From Chitinophagales bacterium (lineage in GTDB: Bacteria; Bacteroidota; Bacteroidia; Chitinophagales; Chitinophagaceae), in assembly GCA_013298665.1 (NCBI GenBank), contig JAAFIK010000006.1, forward strand, positions 58,649 to 122,648: a stretch of DNA of 64,000 bases, written 5' to 3'. The position numbers and the translations under genes were made by a program. Shown here in pieces: positions 1-10,105 of this stretch. The notes under the pieces are model-generated. The model was not told the origin of the DNA. It made no database searches and was given only the letters and a program-made list of their open reading frames with translations. Each line of letters begins with the position of its first letter. Positions within the stretch are counted from its first letter, which is position 1.

Positions 1-1
1 G

Positions 2-397
2 GCGGTTACCGTTGCCAGCAGCGGCCCGGGCAGCGTGGATTTGCTCACCGCATTATCCAATATTAACAATGCTACATTGTTTGCCCCAACCAACCAGGCA
101 TTCAGGGATCTGCTGAGTCCTGCTGGTCTTAACCTGCCTAATATTGCTGCCATTCCAAAAGCAACATTGATTGCCGTACTCAGAAATCACGTACTGGCCA
201 GTCGTTTCTTTGCAGCAGATATTCCAGCCGGTACCAATACCGTACCTGCCCTGGCCGGTACCATTACATTCGGCAACACTGCCAGCGGGGTTACCATTAA
301 AGGTGCAGGTGGCAGTGCAGGTAATATTACCAAGGTAGATAAAGTGGCTAAAAACGGTTGTGTAGTACACGAAATCAGTAAGGTACTCCTGCCATAA
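2..397 (+). CDS. Fasciclin (FAS1) domain protein, C-terminal part
   Basis: The frame is open from the first bases of the window, so the true start lies upstream and only the last 131 codons are visible. The visible part is one FAS1 fold: a LFAPTNQAF motif (H1 region), a helix-rich middle with an RNHVL segment, and a closing NGCVVHEISKVLLP strand, which is the normal FAS1 end. FAS1 domains are extracellular adhesion modules; in Bacteroidota they usually sit on secreted proteins or lipoproteins, but the N-terminus that would show a signal is missing. A hairpin terminator follows 48 bases after the stop. The family call is firm; the role is not known. Confidence 0.85.
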   Translation, partial: AVTVASSGPGSVDLLTALSNINNATLFAPTNQAFRDLLSPAGLNLPNIAAIPKATLIAVLRNHVLASRFFAADIPAGTNTVPALAGTITFGNTASGVTIKGAGGSAGNITKVDKVAKNGCVVHEISKVLLP

Positions 398-444
398 GCC
401 GTCATCGGTTAATAATAGTGTTTTGGGCGTAGTTAATAATAACA

Positions 445-478
445 ATAGGGCTGGTGCAAATCAGCCCTATGCCTTTTT
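445..478 (+). terminator. Intrinsic terminator after FAS1 gene
   Basis: A 9-bp perfect stem (ATAGGGCTG at 445-453 with CAGCCCTAT at 462-470) and an 8-base loop is followed by GCCTTTTTAC. It sits between the FAS1 stop and the next rightward gene. Confidence 0.75.
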
Positions 479-588
479 ACAATGGTTAAGAACCATAAAC
501 TGAACAGGGACTAATTTTTATAGTCATTTTGTTGTAAAAAAGGCGCCATTTTAACAAAATTCCTCAACAAATAGCGGATTGCACTGTT

Positions 589-1635
589 ATGTTCACGATG
601 TTCTCCCACAAATACAGGTATCTCTTTGTATTGCTGCTGGCAGTATATACCTATCTCAATACGGTATTCTGCCAGATTTATGCCTATTTCAACATTGATA
701 TACATTGGTACTATGCCCTTGGTGTGATTCTATTTATTACGCTGGGAACCTGGGAAGGCAGCCGGCTGACCGAACCCTTCTTTATCAAAAGTACCATGCC
801 AGGCCGTCGTGAAAGCCAGCGTAAATTCCTGCTTTTTTTTATGGCAGGTACGTTTATTTCTGTGATGATGGCTGTAACAGCGGTTTTGGTAATGGGGGTT
901 GGCGTACTGGGTTTTCCTGTCAGTACCCAGTTCATACCGCTTAAGCTCACCATTACTTATGCGACATTGGCCAACCTGCTTTTTCACCTGGTGAATGCCA
1001 TTTTTCATTATTTCCGGCAGTACCAATCGAAGCAACTGGAAGCTGAAGAGTTGAAGCGCATCAACGTACAGGCGCAATTACAGGCCGTGAACAGCCAGAT
1101 CAACCCGCATTTCCTGTTCAATAACCTTAATGTGCTTTCAGGACTTGTGCTCACCGATGCACCCGAAGCCAACCGCTTTACAGAGGCTTTCTCACAAGTG
1201 TACCGCTATATCCTTTCCAACCGCAATAAGGAACTGGTTGAGGTAAAGGAAGAACTGGAGTTCATCAGACCTTATTTATTTTTGTTGCAGAAACGTTTCC
1301 CCAATGGTATCCGGGTATCGCTGGAGGTAAGCGATCAGGCACGGCGTTTGTACATGGTGCCTGTAGCGCTTCAATTGCTGATTGAAAACGCGATCAAACA
1401 CAATATTGCCACGGGTAGCCGGCCCCTGCAGATTGATATTATGGCCAATGGCAAGCAGGAGATATCTGTGCGTAATAACCTGCAACCCAAAAAAAATAAA
1501 GAACCTTCTTCCAACATCGGGCTGCAAAACATCAACAAACGGTACGAGTTGCTTTTCCATAAGCAGATCAGGATTGTGCATGATGACGAATGTTTTTCGG
1601 TAACGCTGCCCCTGATTAATGTAGAACAATCATAA
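589..1635 (+). CDS. LytS/YehU-type sensor histidine kinase
   Basis: Membrane histidine kinase of the His_kinase (PF06580) type, 348 residues. Hydrophobic segments near residues 11-30, 40-55, 82-108 and 118-140 suggest four membrane passes. A short coiled region leads into the H-box NSQINPHFLFNNLN with phospho-acceptor His174, followed by an N-box LLIENAIKHN (Asn267) and a late GLQNI glycine motif typical of this family's ATPase domain. It ends 13 bases before a LytTR response regulator, its almost certain partner. The start could be the ATG at 589 or the one at 598. The stimulus is not evident from the sequence. Confidence 0.9.
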   Translation: MFTMFSHKYRYLFVLLLAVYTYLNTVFCQIYAYFNIDIHWYYALGVILFITLGTWEGSRLTEPFFIKSTMPGRRESQRKFLLFFMAGTFISVMMAVTAVLVMGVGVLGFPVSTQFIPLKLTITYATLANLLFHLVNAIFHYFRQYQSKQLEAEELKRINVQAQLQAVNSQINPHFLFNNLNVLSGLVLTDAPEANRFTEAFSQVYRYILSNRNKELVEVKEELEFIRPYLFLLQKRFPNGIRVSLEVSDQARRLYMVPVALQLLIENAIKHNIATGSRPLQIDIMANGKQEISVRNNLQPKKNKEPSSNIGLQNINKRYELLFHKQIRIVHDDECFSVTLPLINVEQS

Positions 1636-1648
1636 ATGCTGTATAGTC

Positions 1649-2410
1649 ATGCAAGTATTCATCATCGAAGACGAAAAAACGGCAGCAGACAGGCTGATTT
1701 ACCTGCTGCATGCGTATGATCCCACCATAACGGTTGCCGGTACTGCCGAAAGTATTGAAGAAGCCGTAAAATGGCTGAATACCCGTACCCCGCCCGACTT
1801 TGTACTCATGGATATCCAGTTGGCCGATGGCTATAGTTTTGAAATATTCAAACAGACCAGCCTGCACTGCCCCGTGATCTTTACCACGGCTTTCGACCAG
1901 TATGCACTTGAGGCTTTCCGGTACCTCAGCATCGACTATATATTAAAACCCGTTACGGCTGAGGCATTGGCCCGCGCCATTAATAAACTCAAGGGCCTAA
2001 CCATTCAGCGATCCGCTTTATCCGGGTATGAGAGAATAGGCGATCATTTTGCACAGGCCGTACAGGCAGCCCGGTATAAAGAACGTTTCCTCGCCAAGAT
2101 AGGCCAGCGTGTTTACCTGCTCAAAACTTCGCACATCGCCTGGTTTGAGGCAGACAACAAAATTGTACACGTTATCGACCGGGAGGGCGATAAATACCTG
2201 GTGGATTATACACTGGAGAAACTGGTTACGTTGCTTGATCCCGACCAGTTTGTACGCATCAACCGGCGTTTCATCATCCACCACGATGCGGTAGATCATA
2301 TGAAACCCTATATCGGCAACCGGATGCAGATCAGCCTCTGTGCCGGTAAAAAAACAGAGCAGGTTGTGGTAAGCCGCGACAGGGTATCAGTATTGAAAGA
2401 ATGGGCCTGA
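1649..2410 (+). CDS. LytTR-family response regulator
   Basis: A 253-residue regulator with an N-terminal receiver domain: acidic pocket EDE at residues 7-9, phospho-acceptor Asp55 in VLMDIQL, and a late Lys in ILKPV. The C-terminal part (about 150-250) is a LytTR DNA-binding domain, recognisable by FVRINRRFIIHHDAV and the preceding FEADNKIVHV strand. It forms a two-gene unit with the kinase just upstream. LytTR regulators normally bind pairs of short direct repeats; no target could be identified here. Confidence 0.92.
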   Translation: MQVFIIEDEKTAADRLIYLLHAYDPTITVAGTAESIEEAVKWLNTRTPPDFVLMDIQLADGYSFEIFKQTSLHCPVIFTTAFDQYALEAFRYLSIDYILKPVTAEALARAINKLKGLTIQRSALSGYERIGDHFAQAVQAARYKERFLAKIGQRVYLLKTSHIAWFEADNKIVHVIDREGDKYLVDYTLEKLVTLLDPDQFVRINRRFIIHHDAVDHMKPYIGNRMQISLCAGKKTEQVVVSRDRVSVLKEWA

Positions 2411-2415
2411 CCTGT

Positions 2416-3549
2416 TTACAGCGCATTGATCTTGACGAGTAGTTTCTCTGCCAATGCATTGTCTAACGGCTTCAGTGTGTTATACATAACCGTTGCATTC
2501 GGTTTGTCTTTCATGGCGATATAGACCAGTCCGCTGTAGTAGTGACAGAATGTGCTGCGGGGGTCAACCACAATGCCCTGCTTCATTATGCTGAGGGCTT
2601 CACTGTTCCTGCTTTTCATGTACAAAGCATACCCCAGTTCTGAATAGGCCGCAGCCAGGCCCGCCTCTCTGTCTATCGCTTTTTGTAATACCGGAATGGC
2701 ATCGTCGTATTGCTGCTTTTCATTGTAGCACCAGCCCAATCCAAAATAAGATCCCCCACTTTTGGGATTGTTCTCCACCGCCTTTTTGTAACAGGCGATG
2801 GCTTCTGTTGTTTTGGCAGGCTTGTAATTTCTGCGGTAAATATCCCCCATGCCCTTATAGGCGGTACCGTTGGTAGGGGTAAGCTCGGCGGCTTTTTTAT
2901 ACGCTTCAAGGGCAGCCTCATTTTTTTGCTGCTTGTACAGGGCAAAACCCAGCTCGTTGTAAATACTGGTAGTGGGTTTGATCGCGTTGCTTTTATTGAG
3001 CCATACAATGGCGCTGTCGTACTGTGCCTGGCCATTATACAGGTACCCTATCTCGTAGCTCGCCTCTGTATTCATGACATCCTGTTCCACACATTTTTTG
3101 TAAGCGGCAATCGCTTCAGCTTTCTTCTCCTGTTTTTCATACACATCACCCATTTGCTTGTAAGCTGCCGGGTATTGTGCTTTCAGTTTTATGGCTTTTT
3201 GCAGACTGGTAAGTGCATCGTCATACTGCGCAGTTTTCTTATACGCATAGCCCAGTTCAAGGTAGGCAGAAGCATAATTAGCACGGGCTTCAATAGCTTT
3301 TTTAAGGTTGGTAATCGCCGGTGCAAAGCGTGTGGTTTCATTGTAACACCAGCCCGCCTTAAAATAGGCTTCAGCATTGTTATTGAGCGCGGCCGCTTTT
3401 TCATACAGCGGCGCTGCCCCGGCATAGTCTTTATTATTGTAGAGGGTAGTGGCCTTGGCAACCAGTTCGGCTCCTGTTTCCTGTGCCTGTGCAACGATAA
3501 CCGTAAATTGAATCAACAACAGCAGTGCTGTCTTTTGAAACGATAACAT
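2416..3549 (-). CDS. Secreted tetratricopeptide-repeat protein
   Basis: A signal peptide (MLSFQKTALLLL... ending AQAQ) is followed by about ten degenerate 34-residue TPR units, each with the A-Y and alternating small/aromatic pattern (for example YNNKDYAGAAPLYEKA and AYYKKAVENNPK-like turns). An ATG 27 bases further upstream (3576) is possible, but the start at 3549 puts the signal peptide at the N-terminus. TPR arrays act as protein-binding scaffolds; being exported, this one would work in the periplasm or at the outer membrane. Its stop is 6 bases from the convergent LytTR regulator stop. No partner is evident. Confidence 0.85.
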   Translation of the reverse strand: MLSFQKTALLLLIQFTVIVAQAQETGAELVAKATTLYNNKDYAGAAPLYEKAAALNNNAEAYFKAGWCYNETTRFAPAITNLKKAIEARANYASAYLELGYAYKKTAQYDDALTSLQKAIKLKAQYPAAYKQMGDVYEKQEKKAEAIAAYKKCVEQDVMNTEASYEIGYLYNGQAQYDSAIVWLNKSNAIKPTTSIYNELGFALYKQQKNEAALEAYKKAAELTPTNGTAYKGMGDIYRRNYKPAKTTEAIACYKKAVENNPKSGGSYFGLGWCYNEKQQYDDAIPVLQKAIDREAGLAAAYSELGYALYMKSRNSEALSIMKQGIVVDPRSTFCHYYSGLVYIAMKDKPNATVMYNTLKPLDNALAEKLLVKINAL

Positions 3550-3628
3550 ATACATGATTTTACTGCAAATATACAAGGCCGGGTAAAGGGACCGGCTACC
3601 GTGTAGCGGGTATATTCGTGCTGTCGGT

Positions 3629-4708
3629 TCAGCGGATGGCCTGCATCAGTTTCGCCCAGAAATCATTGTCAAAGCTGGACGGGCCGAGGAGAACCTGTCC
3701 GGCATCATCGCCCTGCCTTACTACTACGAGTTCCTTACTGGGTACCACGTATATTTTTTTGTCGCCCTTGCCCAGCGCCGAAATCATATCGGGTGGCGCG
3801 GCAGGTGCCAGCATTGTCGGAAACACCAGGGTTGAGGCGGGTGCCATCATGGATGATTTCCCATTGAGCCACCAGAGATACCCATAAGACAGGTTGTAAG
3901 GATTGCTGGTATTGGTCATGGCACTAAAATAGCTGTTGTCTGTCATCAATTGCGTGCCATTCCAGTTGCCTTGCCGCAGGATCAGCGAGCCAAAGCGAGC
4001 CATATCACGGGTATTGAGGTAGAGCACATAGTCCAGCCAGGTAAAATTCTTCATGCCGATTTTATCCGCCAGCCTTGTTTTTGTATATACGTTATAGTTG
4101 GTACCGGTAGCCCGGGCTACTACATCCTGGAGCAGGCGGTAAGGGGCATTGTAATAGTACCATTGTCCGCCGGCATCCGTTTTATAGGTCAGGCAGGCCG
4201 GTGTGGTACAGTTGTCATCAGGTACATTTTCATTAAGTCCGGTGGTCATGGTAAGCTGGTGGCGAACCGTAATCAGGTTTTCCTTTGCTGGTGGTGCCGA
4301 AGTCCAGCCCGTACCCAGGTATTGCGAGGTTTTGTTGTTGATGTTGAGTGTACCCTCCTGCTGGGCCAGTCCAACCAGAAAAGCCGTTACCGTCTTACCC
4401 GCCGAAGCGATGGGATACCGCGTATTGAGGTTCCAGCCATTCCAGTAGTTTTCAGCAACGATCCGTCCCTTGTAGAGAATGATTACGCCATAGCTGTTCT
4501 TGCTCTGTGCAAAACTGAGGGCATCATTCAGTTTTGCCACATCCCAGCCTAATGCTGCAGGACTTACCGTTTCCCAGGTATCGCTGCCAATGGGTGGATA
4601 ATAGTAAGTGGTGGGGGGTATGGGTACAATGGGTTCAGGCTCGGGTGGTGTTTTTTTACAGGCGGCCAGCGATGTGCTTAACAGGAGGATGATAAAGATT
4701 TTGTGCAT
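3629..4708 (-). CDS. Serine hydrolase lipoprotein, beta-lactamase class C fold
   Basis: The N-terminus has a lipoprotein signal with lipobox LAAC (Cys17) followed by a Pro-rich linker. The catalytic SxxK motif is SAGK (Ser102, Lys105), and a later YYN triad matches the YxN motif of class C beta-lactamases and DD-peptidases. At 359 residues it fits the broad beta-lactamase-related family that includes esterases and D-aminopeptidases rather than true resistance enzymes. The start at 4708 puts the lipoprotein signal first; an in-frame ATG at 4741 would add 11 non-signal residues. The substrate cannot be deduced. Confidence 0.88.
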   Translation of the reverse strand: MHKIFIILLLSTSLAACKKTPPEPEPIVPIPPTTYYYPPIGSDTWETVSPAALGWDVAKLNDALSFAQSKNSYGVIILYKGRIVAENYWNGWNLNTRYPIASAGKTVTAFLVGLAQQEGTLNINNKTSQYLGTGWTSAPPAKENLITVRHQLTMTTGLNENVPDDNCTTPACLTYKTDAGGQWYYYNAPYRLLQDVVARATGTNYNVYTKTRLADKIGMKNFTWLDYVLYLNTRDMARFGSLILRQGNWNGTQLMTDNSYFSAMTNTSNPYNLSYGYLWWLNGKSSMMAPASTLVFPTMLAPAAPPDMISALGKGDKKIYVVPSKELVVVRQGDDAGQVLLGPSSFDNDFWAKLMQAIR

Positions 4709-4838
4709 ACAATACCGGTTTTGGGGCTTTTGACCATACAAACGCCGGAAAGTTTAAAATCTTGTACAGCCCCCCTTTTTTTGAGGAATCAAACCCATGT
4801 TATCGGGGGAGCGATGGAACCAATAAACGGGAACAGGC

Positions 4839-5783
4839 TTAGTGTCTCCTGATGCGTTCACGACCCAGGGTTAAACCCAGTTTGATATTGAAACTCATAT
4901 AAGCATCATTATCGCCGGGATCACCCCGTTGATCGCCCGGAAAAGTAACTGCACCGGGGTTGAGCTCATATTTACGGTCGTTGAGCAGGAGTGCGTTGGT
5001 GAGTTTATTACCACTGAAATAGTTGGCATACAGGGTGGGGTCGATATACCAGCGGCTTACATCATCTAAATAATCTGTGGTCAGTATGCGGTAGACGAAC
5101 TCAGCCCTCAGGTTGAGGATGGGTGAAAGCTCATAGCGGAAACCCACACCTACCGGGAAATTGGTTTGCTTTAAGGCATAAGGCTTGCGGCTGGGAAATT
5201 CTTTAAAGCCCTGCCCTTCCGTACGCAGGGGCTGCAGATCTACCCATTTATTGCCCAGCTTTGCCTGCGGATTGAACGAGAAATAGCCAATGCCGGCAAG
5301 TAAATAGGGGGAGAGACGGGGTGGCTCCTGGTTGCGGGCCTCCCAATTGATAAAAAGATAAAGCGGATGAATTTCCGCGAGTAATGAAATTTCGGATATA
5401 CTGCTGCGGAAACTGAGGTTACGCTCATACCGGCCATAAGTAGAAGCCTTTACACTTTTAAGCAGACTGTCGGAAGCGGTTATCTTGCCAAAGCTGGCCT
5501 CAATACGCAGGGAAACGGCATTTTTGTAATTGGCTGCTACGTAAAGGCCACCAGACAGTTGGGTGTTTTTTAATACCAGGTCTTTGATAAATTTTTTACC
5601 CACCCCTTTCCGGCCACCAACATCCGTCAGGCAGTTCATAGCGCCAATCGAACCGCCGATTTCAAAAGTAAGCGGATTGTCATAGTAATTGTTGTCGTAA
5701 AAATAGTATTGCGCCTGGGTCTGCCTGGTGGATACGGCAAGGAGGAATACTACAATTCCGGCAACGATCTTAAATCTTTTCAT
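4839..5783 (-). CDS. Outer-membrane beta-barrel protein (DUF6089-like)
   Basis: A 314-residue protein with a signal peptide ending TQAQ, then alternating beta strands rich in Tyr, Gly and Asn, such as PLTFEIGGSIGAMNCLTDVGG and SPYLLAGIGYFSF. The C-terminus MSFNIKLGLTLG resembles a final barrel strand. The opening motif (EIGGSIGAMNCLTDVGG region) resembles the DUF6089 porin-like family common in Bacteroidota, recalled from memory. It is transcribed leftward after endonuclease III with an 87-base gap. The cargo or function is unknown. Confidence 0.75.
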   Translation of the reverse strand: MKRFKIVAGIVVFLLAVSTRQTQAQYYFYDNNYYDNPLTFEIGGSIGAMNCLTDVGGRKGVGKKFIKDLVLKNTQLSGGLYVAANYKNAVSLRIEASFGKITASDSLLKSVKASTYGRYERNLSFRSSISEISLLAEIHPLYLFINWEARNQEPPRLSPYLLAGIGYFSFNPQAKLGNKWVDLQPLRTEGQGFKEFPSRKPYALKQTNFPVGVGFRYELSPILNLRAEFVYRILTTDYLDDVSRWYIDPTLYANYFSGNKLTNALLLNDRKYELNPGAVTFPGDQRGDPGDNDAYMSFNIKLGLTLGRERIRRH

Positions 5784-5870
5784 GTAACAAAATGGCCTTT
5801 AATAATGATATGCTTGGTTTTTGCAGGACAAAAGGATTTTGTTAACACAAATAAAACGATTATTCGCCAA

Positions 5871-6524
5871 TTATCTTTTGTTTTTGGATTTATTGTCCAA
5901 AAATTTACAGATGCTTTGCAAGTCACATTCGCTGCATTTGGGCTGCCTTGCCGTACAAATATACCGGCCATGCAGGATGAGCCAATGGTGTGCTTTGTGT
6001 ACATGTGCAGGAGGAATATGTTTGATGAGTTGCTTTTCCACCGCCAGTGGTGTTTTTGCCGAAAGGGTTACCAGTCCCAGCCTTTTGCTTACCCGGAATA
6101 CATGCGTATCTACCGCCATATTGGGCTGTTCGTCGATCACGCTGGTAATTACATTGGCAGTTTTGCGCCCCACACCGGGCAGCAGCACCAGTTCATCTAC
6201 TGTCATGGGTACTATGCCGCCAAATTTCTCCACCAGCAACTTAGCCATACCCATCAGGTGCCTGGTTTTGTTGTTGGGGTAGGAGATGCTGCGGATAAGG
6301 GGGAACAATTCGTCGAAAGTAGCCTGGCTCAGCAATGCAGGGGTGGGGTATCGGGCAAAAATTGCCGGTGTCGTCATATTCACCCGTTTGTCTGTACACT
6401 GGGCCGAAAGTATGACGGCAACCAGTAACTGGAATGGATTGTCGTAATACAATTCCGTTTCTGCATCGGGTGCATGGGTAGAAAAATAGTCAATAATATA
6501 CCGGTAGCGTTCAGTTCTGGTCAT
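5871..6524 (-). CDS. nth: Endonuclease III (DNA glycosylase/AP lyase)
   Basis: Base-excision repair enzyme removing oxidised pyrimidines. The helix-hairpin-helix LPGVGRKTAN supplies the catalytic Lys, and AVDTHVFRVSKRLGL the catalytic Asp. The C-terminal iron-sulfur motif Cys-x6-Cys-x2-Cys-x5-Cys is intact in CTARQPKCSECDLQSIC. The start at 6524 (MTRTERYRYII) gives 217 residues, close to the E. coli length; an in-frame ATG at 6554 would prefix residues encoded by a hairpin lying directly before 6524, so the shorter form is preferred. Confidence 0.93.
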   Translation of the reverse strand: MTRTERYRYIIDYFSTHAPDAETELYYDNPFQLLVAVILSAQCTDKRVNMTTPAIFARYPTPALLSQATFDELFPLIRSISYPNNKTRHLMGMAKLLVEKFGGIVPMTVDELVLLPGVGRKTANVITSVIDEQPNMAVDTHVFRVSKRLGLVTLSAKTPLAVEKQLIKHIPPAHVHKAHHWLILHGRYICTARQPKCSECDLQSICKFLDNKSKNKR

Positions 6525-6552
6525 AAAAAAGTCCTTCCGTTGAAAGAAGGAC
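6525..6552 (-). terminator. Hairpin plus T-run abutting the nth start
   Basis: Read leftward, a 7-bp stem (GTCCTTC with GAAGGAC) around an 8-base loop is followed by TTTTTT and then directly by the nth ATG. It has the form of an intrinsic terminator for the upstream 79-residue gene or an attenuator for nth. Confidence 0.65.
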
Positions 6553-6580
6553 AAAATTAGTTAAATCCGGCGGGTCGGCG

Positions 6581-6820
6581 TTAAGCCGGGGTTGATAATT
6601 CGCTTACTGCCTTTTCAGCATAAGCTAGGATGTTATCAATGGCCTGTTTGCGCGGGGAAAGTTTCAGTTGCTCCAGCCGGTTACGGCCTTCAGCAATCAC
6701 GTCAAATTTCTCACGTAAACTCCAATCGGATTCTAATGCTGCCTTTATGGCAGCAGTTTTTTCCTGGGAAGTTTCATTATACAAATACTGTAACAGATCT
6801 TCCGGTGTAAAATTCTGCAT
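6581..6820 (-). CDS. Small anti-sigma-like hypothetical protein
   Basis: A 79-residue, charged, soluble protein. The N-terminal DLLQYLYNETS segment resembles the start of the short cytoplasmic anti-sigma domains of Bacteroidota (zinc-less, no HxxxCxxC motif here), followed by helical sequence ending in a Ser/Pro tail. No membrane segment. It lies between ftsB and nth, followed by a terminator-like hairpin. No sigma factor is adjacent, so the anti-sigma resemblance is only a weak sequence impression. Confidence 0.6.
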   Translation of the reverse strand: MQNFTPEDLLQYLYNETSQEKTAAIKAALESDWSLREKFDVIAEGRNRLEQLKLSPRKQAIDNILAYAEKAVSELSTPA

Positions 6821-6905
6821 AGAAACGTTGAGCTTTTTAAAGTTTATTATCCAAATCCGTAATATAAACGAGGAAGGAGAAAAATTATTGCATCAACGGA
6901 GGGAA

Positions 6906-7205
6906 TTATTGCTTTTCCGCCGGTTCTGCAATGAGAAATACATCTTCATTATCCTTTTTCATCAGGTATTTTTCGCGGGCGTACTTTTCAATGGTTTGGG
7001 CATTGGTCTTTAAGAGGTTCAGTTCCTTATCCGTATCGGCGATCTGCCGGCTGAGGTGTTGTTCACTTTTTTGCAGTTCTTTCAGCTTTTTACGCTGTGA
7101 CAGGGTTACCGAAATGTCTTTATCATCAAAAAAGACCATAAACAGCACGAAAGCGAGCCCCGCAAGCAGGTACTTGTTGGTTATCCAGGCTGGTATATGA
7201 CGCAA
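6906..7205 (-). CDS. FtsB/DivIC septum-formation initiator
   Basis: A 99-residue bitopic protein: a short cytoplasmic start, one membrane helix (about residues 12-24, LLAGLAFVLFMVFF), then a long coiled coil (SQRKKLKELQKSEQHLSRQI) and the family's closing YAREKYLMKKDNEDVFLI, which matches the FtsB/DivIC signature YxREKYxMKKxxE. It acts in the divisome by bridging FtsL and FtsQ homologues. The location just downstream of enolase on the same strand matches the common eno-ftsB arrangement. A hairpin lies between the two genes. Confidence 0.9.
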   Translation of the reverse strand: MRHIPAWITNKYLLAGLAFVLFMVFFDDKDISVTLSQRKKLKELQKSEQHLSRQIADTDKELNLLKTNAQTIEKYAREKYLMKKDNEDVFLIAEPAEKQ

Positions 7206-7237
7206 AACTTTGATAACTGTTCAGTTGAAATCGTGAT

Positions 7238-7275
7238 AAAGCAGGGTTGGGTATTGTTGACCACAACCCTGCTTT
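7238..7275. terminator. Inverted repeat between eno and ftsB
   Basis: A perfect 12-bp stem (AAAGCAGGGTTG at 7238-7249, CAACCCTGCTTT at 7264-7275) begins 8 bases after the enolase stop. No long T-run follows on the leftward strand, so it may be a partial terminator or mRNA-processing hairpin. Confidence 0.6.
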
Positions 7276-7283
7276 AATATGCT

Positions 7284-9245
<1,962 letters not shown>

Positions 9246-10031
9246 ATGATGGAAGCAGACAATTACATATACTATAAAAAATATACCCCCTGCGCAGAAC
9301 TGGCGCACCATATCCAATTCTTTTACCATTTTAAAAGCCAGATCAAAAGCCCGCAACGGATACTCCCGCTGGGTACTACAGAGGTAGTCATTACCCTCGA
9401 ACCGGTATCTGCCGGCAATGGATTTTTTTACTCTAATCTGGTTACCCGATATTCCATCATACAACCGGAATCGGTCGGGGATATTATCGGTATCTCTTTT
9501 CATCCCTGGGGGTTTAAAAGCCTGTTTGGTGTCAACGGTTTCGCCAACAGAAAACTACCCCTGCAGGAAGTGCTGCCCCAATCCCTCATAGGTGCATTGG
9601 CCAATAGCTATCATGGCCTTTCTGCAATCGACGATATCGTGAATGCCATACAGGGGTTTTTGCTCCGGCAAAAAACCAAGCCTGTTCATGCTGTACTGCG
9701 CCAGTCCGTTGCTGCCATCCATGCAGCTAAGGGCACTATACAACCGCGGGAGCTGCGCCCTTTACTGGCCATTTCAGAACGCCGGCTCGAACAATTGTTT
9801 GTTGAATACCTCGGTACTTCACCGCGGCAATATAGCCAACTGAAAAAATTTCATGCAGCGATTGCACAACTGGATAGCCACGCCTCACTCACCCATGCAG
9901 CACTGCAGGCCAACTATTACGACCAGTCGCATTTCATCAGGCAATTCAAAGCCTTCGCCGGCATCAGCCCCAGGGTCTTCCTGCGTGAAAATCAACTCCT
10001 CAACAACATCAACAAAGCGGATTATTTTTAG
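9246..10031 (+). CDS. AraC-family transcriptional regulator
   Basis: A 261-residue regulator with an N-terminal sensor part of the type that opens ...PCAELAHHIQFFYHF and includes a GISFHPWGF motif, and a C-terminal AraC DNA-binding domain (about 150-250). The second helix-turn-helix is clear in SLTHAALQANYYDQSHFIRQFKAFAGISPRVF, given here only as landmarks YYDQSHFIRQFK and GISPRVF. It starts after a 600-base gap; an ATG three bases downstream is equally usable. It is rightward, with the retropepsin-like gene next but behind a separate promoter, so no target is implied. Confidence 0.9.
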   Translation: MMEADNYIYYKKYTPCAELAHHIQFFYHFKSQIKSPQRILPLGTTEVVITLEPVSAGNGFFYSNLVTRYSIIQPESVGDIIGISFHPWGFKSLFGVNGFANRKLPLQEVLPQSLIGALANSYHGLSAIDDIVNAIQGFLLRQKTKPVHAVLRQSVAAIHAAKGTIQPRELRPLLAISERRLEQLFVEYLGTSPRQYSQLKKFHAAIAQLDSHASLTHAALQANYYDQSHFIRQFKAFAGISPRVFLRENQLLNNINKADYF

Positions 10032-10073
10032 CCGGGTTTCGGAATCGTACAATTTTACCCCGTAGAGGGGAGC

Positions 10074-10081
10074 TAATTTTG
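10074..10081 (+). promoter_or_regulatory. Bacteroidota -7 box
   Basis: TAATTTTG matches the TAnnTTTG consensus 24 bases before the protease ATG at 10106. No clear TTTG -33 partner was seen; a CCCC-GTAGA-GGGG hairpin lies just upstream. Confidence 0.5.
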
Positions 10082-10105
10082 CAGCAAACCATTAATGTAT
10101 TTGCC

